Origin: Trueperaceae bacterium
Lineage (GTDB): Bacteria; Deinococcota; Deinococci; Deinococcales; Trueperaceae
Length of the DNA stretch: 45,250 bases
Reading direction: 5' to 3'
NCBI GenBank assembly: GCA_011390675.1
Contig: JAABRX010000017.1
Coordinates: forward strand, 1-45,250
The notes below the pieces were generated by a model, which did no database searches, was not told the DNA's origin, and saw only the letters and a program-made list of their open reading frames with translations. Of the stretch, positions 34,031-42,670 are shown piece by piece (position 1 is the stretch's first letter; each line of letters opens with the position of its first letter). Both the position numbers and the translations under genes were made by a program.

Positions 34031-35110
34031 CTAGGTGATTCGGCTCGGGCGCGCCGGGGGCGTCCGTCCGGTGCTTTGGGGCGGTCGCCCCGACGTGCGC
34101 CGGCCGCGCGGAGCGATCGCGGCGGCGACGAGCAGCGCGCCCGCCGCGAAGGCGGCGACGACCGGCCAGCTCGCCCACCGCACCAGCATGGTCGCCAACC
34201 ACGCGACGAAGGCCGCGAGCGCGGCGGGGTCCCGGTGCACCGCCTTGGCCAGGGCCACGAGGACGGGTTGGCGAGCGAGGAGCGCGCGGCCGCCCCGCGC
34301 GGCGGCGAGGGCAAGGCCGTCGGGTCCCTTCGCGAGCGCCGCGCCGTACAGCACCGCGTCGTCGCCGAGCCGCACGGCCCCCTTGCCGGCCCAGCGCAGC
34401 GCGAGCAATGGGTTCGGTGCCGCCTCGACGAAGCCCGCGAGCGCGGCGACGTCGTCGACGTCGTCGGCGTGCCGGAGGGCGCGAGTGCCGCCCGCGGGAC
34501 CGAGCCGGCGGGCGATGCGCCCCGCATCCGAGAACATGTTCACGAGCGGACGCCATGTGCCTGCTCGCACGAGCCGCACGGTCGCCCCGGCCAACGCGTC
34601 GGTCAGCGCACCCGCGCGCCGCGCTGCCTTGAGCAGTGCGCCCCCCGCATCGACATGGGGCGCGAAGGTCGCGACCAGCCCGACGGCGGACAAACCGATC
34701 AGCACCGGATCGGTCGCGTCGCCGCGAGCCCAGGAGACGCCCTGGCGGGTGAGATCGCGAACGTCGCCGAACACGACGAGGTCGCTCGCCAGCGCACAGC
34801 CCACCGCGGCGACGTCGTCACCGCGTCCGGTCCACGCCCCCGCGGCGCACCTCGAGAAGGTCGCCGCGATCGTGGTCCATCGCGCGCGTGCGCGTGCGGC
34901 CGCGTTGGTGCACGCACCCGCCTCCGCGAGTTCGAGCGCGTCGGCGACCCGGTCCTCGGCGAGCGCCCACTCGGCCTCGATGCAGAAGGGGTGGTCGGGC
35001 AGGGCCTCGAGGTACGGGCCACGGGCTTCCAGCACGACCTTCCCGGTGAGGGCCATCAGAGCCGCCAGCACCAGCGCCACGGCGAGCAGCACGCGTCCGA
35101 TGCGCTTCAC
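34031..35110 (-). CDS. Membrane-anchored protein of unknown function
   Basis: A 359-residue protein with an N-terminal membrane segment (about 6-24, RVLLAVALVLAALMALTG) and a second near the C-terminus (about 316-338), ending in a basic tail. Between them lies a large extracytoplasmic Ala-rich region with four Cys in the first third (HPFCIEAEW, EAGACTN, FSRCAAG, AVGCALA) that could form disulfides. Helical pairs such as EWALAEDRVADALELAEAGA suggest TPR-like packing, but I recognise no domain. GTG at 35110 is the best start, giving a clean signal anchor; the frame stays open far upstream only antisense to the helicase gene. It stands alone. Confidence 0.65.
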   Translation of the reverse strand: MKRIGRVLLAVALVLAALMALTGKVVLEARGPYLEALPDHPFCIEAEWALAEDRVADALELAEAGACTNAAARARARWTTIAATFSRCAAGAWTGRGDDVAAVGCALASDLVVFGDVRDLTRQGVSWARGDATDPVLIGLSAVGLVATFAPHVDAGGALLKAARRAGALTDALAGATVRLVRAGTWRPLVNMFSDAGRIARRLGPAGGTRALRHADDVDDVAALAGFVEAAPNPLLALRWAGKGAVRLGDDAVLYGAALAKGPDGLALAAARGGRALLARQPVLVALAKAVHRDPAALAAFVAWLATMLVRWASWPVVAAFAAGALLVAAAIAPRGRRTSGRPPQSTGRTPPARPSRIT

Positions 35111-35370
35111 CGGTGCGTTCCTGGGCGAGCGGAGAGGCTGGGCAGGGGAGTGGGGATGGCCACGGCCCCATTGTGGCGCTTCCCGGGGTAGGAGCCGGGC
35201 CCGACAACGGGAGACACGATGCCATAGCAGTACAACGGTGTTTGACGATGCGAACGCTGGTCCCTGCACGCCGTAGGCATCCGGGACCCGCGTAGGTGAG
35301 CGGCCTTCGGGCGTGCTTGGCGGCGCAGGGCGGGCGAGGCTGCGCCACCGACCCCCGGACCGGCGAGCGG

Positions 35371-35376
35371 TACCAT
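35371..35376 (+). promoter_or_regulatory. Possible -10 box for the UvrD-like helicase gene
   Basis: TACCAT ends 11 nt before the ATG at 35388, which would leave a leader of only about 4 nt. It is less typical than the 5-8 nt spacing elsewhere. Confidence 0.33.
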
Positions 35377-35387
35377 CGCGCTCGACC

Positions 35388-37451
35388 ATGAGCGAAGACG
35401 CGCCACAGCCTCTGAACCCCGCCCAGCTCGAGGCGACGTCGCTCCTCGACGGCGCCTTGCTCGTGGTGGCCGGTGCGGGGACCGGCAAGACGCGCGTGAT
35501 CGAAGAGCGCACGGCGCGCCTGCTGGAGCGCGGGGTGCCCCCCGAGCAGGTCCTGCTGATGACCTTCACGCGGAAGGCGGCGGCCGAGATGCTCGAGCGC
35601 GCCGCGGCGCGCCACCCGCTCGCACGGCGCGTCGACGGCGGCACCTTCCACCACGTCGCGTACCGGATCGTGGCGCGCCAGTTCCGGGCCCTGGGGCTCC
35701 CACGGCCGCCGACCGTGATCGACACCGACGACGCGGCCAACGCGGTCGCAGCGGTGGTGCAGCGCTTGGGGCTGCAGCGCGATCGTCGCAGCCGGCTGCC
35801 GCGCAAGGGAGCTCTGCAAGCAGCGTTCAGCCGGGCGACCAACCTCCGCGTTCCCCTGGCCGAGGTGGTGGGGCGCGACCTGCCGGACTTCACCGAGCAG
35901 GTCGAGACGCTCCAGAAGGTCCGCCGTGCGTGGGCGGCGTACAAGCTCGAGCGCGGGTACGTGGACTACGACGACGTGCTCGTGATGGCGGCCAAGCTGC
36001 TCGAGATGCCCGACGTTCGCGCCCGGGTGGCCGCGGCATGGAGCTACGTGCTGGTCGACGAGTATCAGGACGTCAACGCGTGGCAGGCGGACCTGGCGCT
36101 GCGGCTCGCGGAACCGCACGGCAACCTGATGGTCGTAGGGGACCCCAAGCAGAGCATCTACGCCTTCCGCGGTGCGCGGGTGGACAAGATCGTCGGGTTC
36201 GCCGACGAGGTCGACGGAGCGCGGGTGGTGCACCTGACCGACAACTACCGCAGCACCCAGGCGATCCTCGACGTGGCGAACGCGGTGATGGCGCAGATGG
36301 CGGGCGCCCCCGCTCGCCCCCTGCGCGCCGCGCTGCGCCCGCAGGGCGAGCGGCCGGTGCTCCGGGTGGTCGAGGACGAGCGCGCCGTCGCCGACCTGGT
36401 CGCCGACGCGCTGCAGGACCGCCTCGGCGACCCGGGGGCCCTCGGCGGGCACGCCGTGCTGGTGCGCAACGCCTACCAGAGCGTGCCTTTGCAAGGTGAG
36501 TTGCTGCGGCGCAAGATCCCGTTCGCCGTGTTCGGGGGGCTGCGCTTCACCGAAGCCGCGCACGTCAAGGACGTCCTCGCGGCGTTGCGGGTGCTGCACA
36601 ACGGCTTCGACGAGCTCGCTTGGCTGCGGCTCCTGCAACTGCTCGAGGGCGTGGGGGAGACCACCGCGGCGCGCTGGTTCGCGGACTTCTCCGACCCCGA
36701 CGCCCTGGCCGCCACCGGTGAGGACGGGCCGTTGGCGCGTGCGGGAAAGCGCGTCGACCCGGTGGCCGCGCCGAAGTTGCGCCCGGCGCTCGCCGGTCTC
36801 GTCGCCGCGCTCGTCCGGGCGCGCGACGCGGACTCGGTCGCCGCGGCCTACGACCAGGTGGTCGCCTGGTACCTCCCGGTGCTGGCGCGTCGGTTCCCCC
36901 ACGAGCCCCACCGCCCGCAGGACCTGACCTTCTTCCGGATCGTCGTCGAGCGCTACGCCGACCTGGCCTCGCTGCTCGCGGACCTGGCGCTCGACCCCGA
37001 GACCACGCGCCAGGCGGTCGCCGCCGGAGCGCCCGAGGCGGCGGAAGGATTGCGCCCGGTGACGATCTCGACGATCCACTCCGCCAAGGGGCTCGAGTGG
37101 GACCACGTCACGCTCGTCGGCGTCGACGACCGCACGCTCCCGAGCCCATGGGCGGTACGCCGCGCCGCCGAGAGCGGCGGCGCGGCCGACGGCCGCGGTG
37201 AGGCCGAACTGGAAGAAGAGATGCGGCTCCTCTACGTGGCCGTCACGCGTGCACGCGAGCGGCTCGAGGTGGTGCACGCGCTGTTCGGCCGTCAGGGCCT
37301 GCAGCGCTTGTCGCGCTTCCTGGAGGAGCCCGGCGTGCAGGCCGCGTTCGAGGTGACGACCGCGCCGCGCGCTACCTTCGCCGACGAGCGCGGGCCGCGC
37401 ATCGATCGCGGCGGACTGCTCGCGGCGCTGGCGGGCGAGGACGAGGCGTAG
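35388..37451 (+). CDS. UvrD/Rep/PcrA-family DNA helicase
   Basis: A 687-residue superfamily 1A helicase that should unwind DNA 3' to 5' in repair or replication restart. All motifs are intact: GAGTGKTR (29-36), LLMTFTRKAAAEM (motif Ia), DEYQD (224-228), GDPKQSIYAFRGA (motif III), LTDNYRS (motif IV), TISTIHSAKGLEWD (motif V) and LLYVAVTRARERL (motif VI). It is shorter than most UvrD (about 720-745 residues) and its 2B region is compact, so it may be a UvrD paralogue rather than the main UvrD. ATG at 35388 follows the TACCAT box. Confidence 0.9.
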   Translation: MSEDAPQPLNPAQLEATSLLDGALLVVAGAGTGKTRVIEERTARLLERGVPPEQVLLMTFTRKAAAEMLERAAARHPLARRVDGGTFHHVAYRIVARQFRALGLPRPPTVIDTDDAANAVAAVVQRLGLQRDRRSRLPRKGALQAAFSRATNLRVPLAEVVGRDLPDFTEQVETLQKVRRAWAAYKLERGYVDYDDVLVMAAKLLEMPDVRARVAAAWSYVLVDEYQDVNAWQADLALRLAEPHGNLMVVGDPKQSIYAFRGARVDKIVGFADEVDGARVVHLTDNYRSTQAILDVANAVMAQMAGAPARPLRAALRPQGERPVLRVVEDERAVADLVADALQDRLGDPGALGGHAVLVRNAYQSVPLQGELLRRKIPFAVFGGLRFTEAAHVKDVLAALRVLHNGFDELAWLRLLQLLEGVGETTAARWFADFSDPDALAATGEDGPLARAGKRVDPVAAPKLRPALAGLVAALVRARDADSVAAAYDQVVAWYLPVLARRFPHEPHRPQDLTFFRIVVERYADLASLLADLALDPETTRQAVAAGAPEAAEGLRPVTISTIHSAKGLEWDHVTLVGVDDRTLPSPWAVRRAAESGGAADGRGEAELEEEMRLLYVAVTRARERLEVVHALFGRQGLQRLSRFLEEPGVQAAFEVTTAPRATFADERGPRIDRGGLLAALAGEDEA

Positions 37452-37465
37452 GCGACAGCGAACGA

Positions 37466-37498
37466 GCGCACGAGCGATTCGTTCGTGCATTCGTGCGC
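37466..37498. terminator. Nested hairpins between convergent helicase and formamidase genes
   Basis: GCGCACGA (37466-37473) pairs with TCGTGCGC (37491-37498); alternatively CACGAGCG (37469-37476) pairs with CGTTCGTG (37480-37487) around an ATT loop with one G-T pair. The two folds are mutually exclusive. Their place, 15 nt after the helicase stop and 29 nt before the formamidase stop, suits a bidirectional terminator. No U-tract is present. Confidence 0.45.
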
Positions 37499-37526
37499 GA
37501 ACGCGATGAACGCAGCGACAGCGCCT

Positions 37527-38474
37527 TCAGCGCCGGACGATCCCGTGGGGAAGCCAGGCGCCCACCACCCAGTTCGGTGCGTCGACCACCTCGTGCACCC
37601 GCAGGTCCGCCGCGACGCTGCACAGCGCGTACGCTTCCACCGCGTCCAGGGCGGTGGTCGCCGTGAGGTGGTCGATCATCGCCGCCACCGCGTCGCGCGC
37701 GGCCCCCACGAGGTCGGGCCCGACGCCAGTGGTCACGAACGATCCCTCCGTCGCCCGGTCGCCCGGCGCGGCGCCGAAGGTCTCGAACGCCGGGAAGCGC
37801 AGCGTTCGGTCGCGCCGCACCCGGAAGCGCAGCGCGATGCGCATGCGCGATTCGATCGCCGTGCCGCAGACCTCGCCGTCTCCCTGCGCCGCGTGGGTGT
37901 CGCCGACCGAGAAGCGGGCTCCGTCGACGCCGACCGGGAGGTAGAGCTTGGTGCCGGCCGTCAGGTGCTTGGTGTCCAGGTTCCCGCCCCACGCGTGGGG
38001 CGGGAGCGTAGCGTGCGGACCGGGCGTGGGCGGCGCCAGACCGATCGTGCCGGGGAAGGGGGCGATGGGCACGTCGATGCCGTCGGCGAACGCGGCCGAT
38101 GGTGCACCGGGCGTCAGGTCCCAGTGCTTGAGCCACGGGTCCGGGAACTGATCGGCCAGGAGGCCGAAGCCCGGGATCGTGGCCGTCCAGCCCCAGCGGG
38201 TCATGCCGAGCTCGAGCACCTCGACCTCGAGCACGTCCCCCGGCCGGGCGCCGAGGACGTGGACCGGGCCGCTCACCGGGTTGACGCGGGCGAAGTCGAT
38301 CGTCGCGAGGTCCGCGGCGGTCGAGTGGGGCCCGAGCTGGCCGCCCGAGGCGTCGGTGGTGTCGAACTCGACCGACGCTCCGTCCTCGACGGTCAGCGCC
38401 GGCGTGAGGTCGCGGTCCCATGCGTGGTGGTGTTGGTGTTCGTGGATCGTGTGCTGGCAGCGACCGAGCGCCAT
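37527..38474 (-). CDS. Acetamidase/formamidase family protein
   Basis: A 315-residue cytoplasmic enzyme of the FmdA/AmdA family, which releases ammonia from formamide or acetamide. It begins MALGRCQHTIHEHQ and has VHVLGARPGDVLEVEVLEL (family core), TLPPHAWGGNLDTKHL, and VGDTHAAQGDGEVCGTAIES with the His, Asp and Glu metal or catalytic residues. The start at 38474 has a GGAAGG site, and the longer frame upstream overlaps the aminotransferase. It lies 97 nt after that gene on the same strand and may be co-transcribed with it. The amide substrate is unknown. Confidence 0.9.
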   Translation of the reverse strand: MALGRCQHTIHEHQHHHAWDRDLTPALTVEDGASVEFDTTDASGGQLGPHSTAADLATIDFARVNPVSGPVHVLGARPGDVLEVEVLELGMTRWGWTATIPGFGLLADQFPDPWLKHWDLTPGAPSAAFADGIDVPIAPFPGTIGLAPPTPGPHATLPPHAWGGNLDTKHLTAGTKLYLPVGVDGARFSVGDTHAAQGDGEVCGTAIESRMRIALRFRVRRDRTLRFPAFETFGAAPGDRATEGSFVTTGVGPDLVGAARDAVAAMIDHLTATTALDAVEAYALCSVAADLRVHEVVDAPNWVVGAWLPHGIVRR

Positions 38475-38571
38475 CGACGTTCCTTCCGGGCGGAGGCGGA
38501 CGGCCGCACCGCGATGTGGGGTGCCGGCATCATGCCACGCGTCGCGATGGCGCGCCGCCGTCGCAGCGGGG

Positions 38572-40035
38572 TCAGCGAGGGTCGGTCGCGAACGTCGCGA
38601 TGAGTTCGACGAGCGCGTGCGCATCGTCGAAGGTGCTGGCCCAGCCGTACGAGACGCGCACGGCGCCGGAGCCCTTGCCGCTCAGGCAGCTGCGGAAGGC
38701 GTCGATCGTCATGCGGTCGTGGTTCGCGAAGCAGCCGACGAGCTCTTCACCCGAGATGCCGAGCGCAGCCTCGCCGGCACCCGGGTTGCAGAAGCAGCCG
38801 GTGCGCAGCGAGATCCGACCGGCGTTCGCGCGCCGTTCGACCTCGCGGTGGTCGACCAGCGCACCGTTCGCGTCGTGCACGTTGAACGCCATCGCGCTCC
38901 CGCGCCCGTCGCTGCCGGGCGGGCCGTAGACGTGGACGACGGGTCGACCGTTCGGGTGGCGCAGGGCGAGCAGCTCTTCGAGGGTCCAGGCGGTCAACGC
39001 CATGGCGCGGGCGTCGATCGCGGTCTGGCGACCGTTGCCCAGGCGCGCGAGGCCGTCCTCGATCGCCGCGAGCGCCAGGAAGTTCAGGGTGCCGTCCTCG
39101 AAGGCCTCCGCCCCCTCGTGCAGGTCGTGCCGCGGCTGGGACACGGCGGCGTAGGCGATCGTGCCGCCGGCGAACCACGGGCGGCGCAGCGCGGCGAGCG
39201 CGTCGCGGCGCGCGACGAGCGCACCGACGCCGGTGGGGAAGCCGAACATCTTGTAGAACGACAGCGAGACGAAGTCGGGCTTCGTCGCGCCCAGGTCGAG
39301 CGCGTGCGTCGGCGCGAAGGCGGCGGCGTCGAGCAGGACCGACCAGCCCTGCGCGCGGGCGCGCTCGACCCAGTCGAGCGGGTGCAGGACCCCCGAGAAG
39401 TTCGACTGCGCCGGGTAGGCGAAGAGCCGGGGTGCGCCGCTGGGCGCCGCCTCGAGCGCCCGCCGCAGGCCTTCGTCGTCGATGCGCAGTTCGGGCGGGC
39501 GGACCGGCGCGTAGACCACGTCGGCGCCCCGGGCGCGCGCGTACTCGCGGATGCCGTTGACCGAGTTGTGGTTGTCGTACGTCAACAGGTACGTCCCGCC
39601 GGGACCGAACGGGAACGACTCGGCGACGAGCTTGAGGGCGCCGCTGGCGTTGGCGGTGAAGACGACGACGTACTCGTCCGGGTCCGCCCGTACGTGCGCC
39701 AACACCGCGCGGCGGGCGGACTCGACGATCTCGGTCGCCGCCCTCGACGTCGGGTTGGTGGAGTGCGGGTTCCCGAAGAGGCCGTCGATCAGCCGGTCGG
39801 CGTGGGCGCGGACGAGCGACTCGGGATAGAGGCCGGCACCCGTGTAGTCGAGGTAGACGTCGCCGTGCCGATCGAGCCGGGCGAAGTCCTCGCGGCGATC
39901 CGCGTCGAGGAGCGCGGACGCGTAGGCCGGCCAGCGGCGCGCGAAGTCGGCGAACGCGTCGCCGCAGGCACGTCGGCCGTGGCCGCTTGCGTCGTCGGGG
40001 CGCCGGTCTTCGCGGCCACGCAGGCTGGTGGTCAT
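38572..40035 (-). CDS. Class V aminotransferase, molybdenum-cofactor-sulfurase (MOCOS)-like
   Basis: A 487-residue PLP enzyme of the NifS fold. The start of the domain, VYLDYTGAGLYPES, then GNPHSTNPTS, YNFSG-like QSNFSGVLHPLDWV, DAAAFAPTHALDL, LSFYKMFGFPTGVGAL (PLP Lys in SFYK) and RISLRTGCFCNPGAGE match the N-terminal domain of eukaryotic Mo-cofactor sulfurase more closely than housekeeping IscS. MOCOS moves sulfur to the molybdenum cofactor via a Cys persulfide; the Cys pair in TGCFCN is the likely site. The MOSC domain is absent. ATG with GGAGGG upstream. It precedes the formamidase. Sulfurtransferase activity is inferred, not shown. Confidence 0.84.
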   Translation of the reverse strand: MTTSLRGREDRRPDDASGHGRRACGDAFADFARRWPAYASALLDADRREDFARLDRHGDVYLDYTGAGLYPESLVRAHADRLIDGLFGNPHSTNPTSRAATEIVESARRAVLAHVRADPDEYVVVFTANASGALKLVAESFPFGPGGTYLLTYDNHNSVNGIREYARARGADVVYAPVRPPELRIDDEGLRRALEAAPSGAPRLFAYPAQSNFSGVLHPLDWVERARAQGWSVLLDAAAFAPTHALDLGATKPDFVSLSFYKMFGFPTGVGALVARRDALAALRRPWFAGGTIAYAAVSQPRHDLHEGAEAFEDGTLNFLALAAIEDGLARLGNGRQTAIDARAMALTAWTLEELLALRHPNGRPVVHVYGPPGSDGRGSAMAFNVHDANGALVDHREVERRANAGRISLRTGCFCNPGAGEAALGISGEELVGCFANHDRMTIDAFRSCLSGKGSGAVRVSYGWASTFDDAHALVELIATFATDPR

Positions 40036-40058
40036 CGGTCCCTCCAGGTCTCGGGCGG

Positions 40059-40064
40059 ATCGTA
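40059..40064 (-). promoter_or_regulatory. -10 box for the MOCOS-like gene
   Basis: TACGAT on the minus strand lies 23 nt before the ATG at 40035, with GGAGGG in between. This gene therefore has a short ordinary leader, unlike its divergent neighbour. Confidence 0.4.
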
Positions 40065-40118
40065 CCGCTCGGCGCGGCTTGGCGAGCGCGGTCGCAGACG
40101 CGGTTCGGCGCCGGGCTC

Positions 40119-40124
40119 TAGGCT
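40119..40124 (+). promoter_or_regulatory. -10 box for the membrane protein at 40131
   Basis: TAGGCT ends 6 nt before the ATG. The gap is GGAGGA, directly abutting the ATG, too close to act as a normal Shine-Dalgarno, so a leaderless start fits better. Confidence 0.43.
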
Positions 40125-40130
40125 GGAGGA

Positions 40131-41300
40131 ATGTCCGCGTCGCTCGACGTTCCCCCCACCCTCACCTACGCCCGCGCCCGCCTGTACCTCGGCGCGTCCG
40201 CCGTCGGCACCCTCACCGTGCTGGCGGCTCTGGCCCTTCTGCTCGGTTTGCCGGAGCGCTGGTGGCCCAGCGAGCCGGGCCCCTTCGTGCGCGACGTGCT
40301 CGCGTGGGCGGTCGCGGTCGCGGTCCATGCCGCCGTCCTCGCGCCCTTCGACCTCTTCGCCGGGTCGCTGATCCCGCGCGCGTACGGCCGTACGGCGGAG
40401 CCGCTCGGGGCGTTCCTCGGCCGGTGGGCGCGCGGAGCGGTGCTCCACGGCGTCGCGCTGACGGTCGTGGGCGCGCTCGTGATGGCGGCGGCCCGCGCCG
40501 CCGGCGGCTGGGGCGCGGTCGCGGCGTTCCTCGCCCTGTCGCTCGCGCTCCTGGCTGCTCAGCCCTGGGTGGCCGCGGCCGTCGCCGGTTGGCGGGTGCG
40601 GCGCCTGCCGACCGCACCCGCGACCGCCGCGCTCGGCAGCGGCGCGTTGGCGTACGACGCGCCGCAGCCGCACGTCACGGGCGGAGCCTACGGATTGCCG
40701 TTCCGGACGCGCTGGGTCGTGCCTGGGCGCTGGTCGGGTGAGCCCGAGCGCGTGGCCCTAGACGCCCAGTCGGTCCGCCGCGCCTGGATCGAGCGTTCCG
40801 GTGCGCGCGACCGCGGGGTGCTGTTGGCGCTCGCGTGGAACGCGCTCCCGCTCGTGCTCGTGCTGGTGGTGTGGGGAGCGCCTGCGGCGGCGGCCGACGT
40901 CGTGCGGTGGGCGCTGCTCGGCACCGTGTGGTCGTTCGTGGGGCTGCTCGTGCTCCCGACGCCGTCGCGTCGCGCCGTGCTCGGCGCGGACGCGGCCGCG
41001 CGCGCGCAGGGCGTGGACGCCGCGTACCTGACGGCCGCGCTCGAGCGCCTCGACCTCGATCAGGACGACGAACCCGAGCGCTCGGCGGGGGTGGAGACGA
41101 TCTTCCATCCGATCCCCGGTCTGCGCCGGCGCGCGGAGCTCCTCGCGTCCGCCGACCCGCCGGCGCCCTCGGCGACGTCGACCTGGCACGCCGCACGCGT
41201 CGCGCTGTACACCTCGTGGGCCGGCGGGGGCTTCTTGGGGCGCGCGGTGCACTGCAACCTCGGTCGGCCCGAGGTGTGGGTCTTCCTGCCGAGCGATTGA
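40131..41300 (+). CDS. Polytopic membrane protein, M48-peptidase-like without HExxH
   Basis: A 389-residue inner-membrane protein with four membrane segments in the first 150 residues and two more at about 235-280. The region after the last segment, RRAVLGADAAARAQGVDAAY, then ALERLDLDQDDEPE and FHPIPGLRRRAELL, follows the C-terminal pattern of M48 (HtpX/Ste24-like) proteases, where an ExxxAD helix and a SHPxxxxRxxxL motif close the domain. I find no HExxH anywhere and Glu is missing before GAD, so if related it is not an active protease. This kinship is an inference from short motifs; it may simply be an unrelated membrane protein. It diverges from the MOCOS-like gene. Confidence 0.7.
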   Translation: MSASLDVPPTLTYARARLYLGASAVGTLTVLAALALLLGLPERWWPSEPGPFVRDVLAWAVAVAVHAAVLAPFDLFAGSLIPRAYGRTAEPLGAFLGRWARGAVLHGVALTVVGALVMAAARAAGGWGAVAAFLALSLALLAAQPWVAAAVAGWRVRRLPTAPATAALGSGALAYDAPQPHVTGGAYGLPFRTRWVVPGRWSGEPERVALDAQSVRRAWIERSGARDRGVLLALAWNALPLVLVLVVWGAPAAAADVVRWALLGTVWSFVGLLVLPTPSRRAVLGADAAARAQGVDAAYLTAALERLDLDQDDEPERSAGVETIFHPIPGLRRRAELLASADPPAPSATSTWHAARVALYTSWAGGGFLGRAVHCNLGRPEVWVFLPSD

Positions 41301-41308
41301 CGCGGAGG

Positions 41309-42670
41309 TCATGCCGAGGGCCCACCGCCGCGGGGGAGCCGCGACGAGGCCACGGCCGCCGCGCCCGCGGCCACCACGAGCAGCGCGAAGAGCACCCGGA
41401 AGGCGGTCTCATCCGCCGCGGCCCCGAGGATCGCGGCCATCCCCGACGCACCGAGGATGCTGCCCAGGTAGCGCATGGTGGAGAACAGACCGGCGGCCTG
41501 GCCCGCCTCGTCGGCGCGCGCCGCTTCCATGGCGGCGGTCTGCACCGGCGCGCCGGCGAGCCCGATGCCCGTCCCCACGATCATCAAGGGCACGAGGAAG
41601 GCGGGCCACGACCAAGCGGTCGAGACGCCCACGAGCGGCGCCGCACCGAGCATGGCGATCAGCGTCCCCGCCAAGGCCGGGGCGCGGCGTCCGACGCGGT
41701 CGGCGAGCCAGCCGCCCACCGGTCCGAAGACGAGCATGAGCAGCGACATCCCGGACAGGAGCAACCCGACCTCGCGTGCCCCCCACCCGACGAGCTGCGC
41801 CAAGAACACCGGAACCGCGAGCAGGATCGTGTACATCGTCAAGTTCGAGAAGAGGATCGACGCCCCGGCCGGTAGGAAGCCGGGTCGGCCCAAGAGCCGG
41901 AGGTCGACGACCGGCGAGGCGACCCGCGCGACGTGGCGGCGCAGGAGCCACGTCGCAGCCGCCGCCGCCACGGCGAGCGCTGGGATCGCCGGCCACGGGA
42001 CGCCGGGTACCCGCCAGAGGGTCGCCGCGAGCGCGAACCCGACGAGCGAGACCAGGAGCAGGCCGCTGCCGGCGAGGTCGAAGCGGCCGGCCGGCGCGGC
42101 GCGCTCGGGGTCGCCTACGCGAAGGGCCAGCGCGATCGCCGGGACGAGCACCAGCAGGTTGAGGGCGAAGATCCAGCGCCACCCGAAGGCGCCGGTCACG
42201 AGCCCACCGAGGGGCGGGCCGATGGCGGCCGCCACCCCGATCCCGGCGCCGATCAGTCCGAAGGCACGCCCCCGCGCCTCCGTCGGGACGAGCGTTCGGA
42301 CGAGCGCGGTCGCGTTGGGGATCGCGCTGGCGCCGGTCACGGCCTGGGCGGTGCGCGCGGCGACCAGGACCTCGATCGTCGGGGCGAGGGCGGCGACGAG
42401 GCTCGCGACCCCGAAGCCGCCGAGGCCGAGCAGCAGCAGTCGCCGGCGCCCGAAGCGATCGCCGAGCGAGCCGCCCAACGGCTGCACGGCGGCCATCGCC
42501 ACCAGGTACGACACCACGACCCAGCTCCCCCAGGTCAGCGACGCACCGAGGTCGGCGAGCACCTCGGGCAGCGCGACCACGATCATGGTCGAGTTGAGCG
42601 GCGCGAGCACGCCGGCGAAGATCGCCGCGGCGATCACGGTGCCGGTCGCCACCCGCCTCGGTTCGGGCAT
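41309..42670 (-). CDS. MFS multidrug exporter (EmrB/QacA, DHA2-like)
   Basis: A 453-residue transporter with 12-14 hydrophobic segments. The N-terminal PLNSTMIVVALPEVLADLG is motif D1 of drug:proton antiporters; GGSLGDRFGRRRLLL is motif A; GAGIGVAAAIGPPLGG is motif C, which marks exporters. It probably expels hydrophobic compounds using the proton gradient. The ATG overlaps the stop of the upstream phosphotransferase-like gene by one base (TGATG), so the two are translationally coupled. Pairing an exporter with a possible antibiotic-modifying enzyme suggests a drug-defence unit, though the substrate is unproven. Confidence 0.9.
   Translation of the reverse strand: MPEPRRVATGTVIAAAIFAGVLAPLNSTMIVVALPEVLADLGASLTWGSWVVVSYLVAMAAVQPLGGSLGDRFGRRRLLLLGLGGFGVASLVAALAPTIEVLVAARTAQAVTGASAIPNATALVRTLVPTEARGRAFGLIGAGIGVAAAIGPPLGGLVTGAFGWRWIFALNLLVLVPAIALALRVGDPERAAPAGRFDLAGSGLLLVSLVGFALAATLWRVPGVPWPAIPALAVAAAAATWLLRRHVARVASPVVDLRLLGRPGFLPAGASILFSNLTMYTILLAVPVFLAQLVGWGAREVGLLLSGMSLLMLVFGPVGGWLADRVGRRAPALAGTLIAMLGAAPLVGVSTAWSWPAFLVPLMIVGTGIGLAGAPVQTAAMEAARADEAGQAAGLFSTMRYLGSILGASGMAAILGAAADETAFRVLFALLVVAAGAAAVASSRLPRGGGPSA

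Noticed and set aside
35111-35387. Promoters in the 277-nt gap before the helicase gene
   Set aside because: TTGACG at 35242 has no -10 at a workable distance, and a TGCTATGGC extended -10 on the minus strand lacks a -35; apart from TACCAT at 35371 nothing is convincing.
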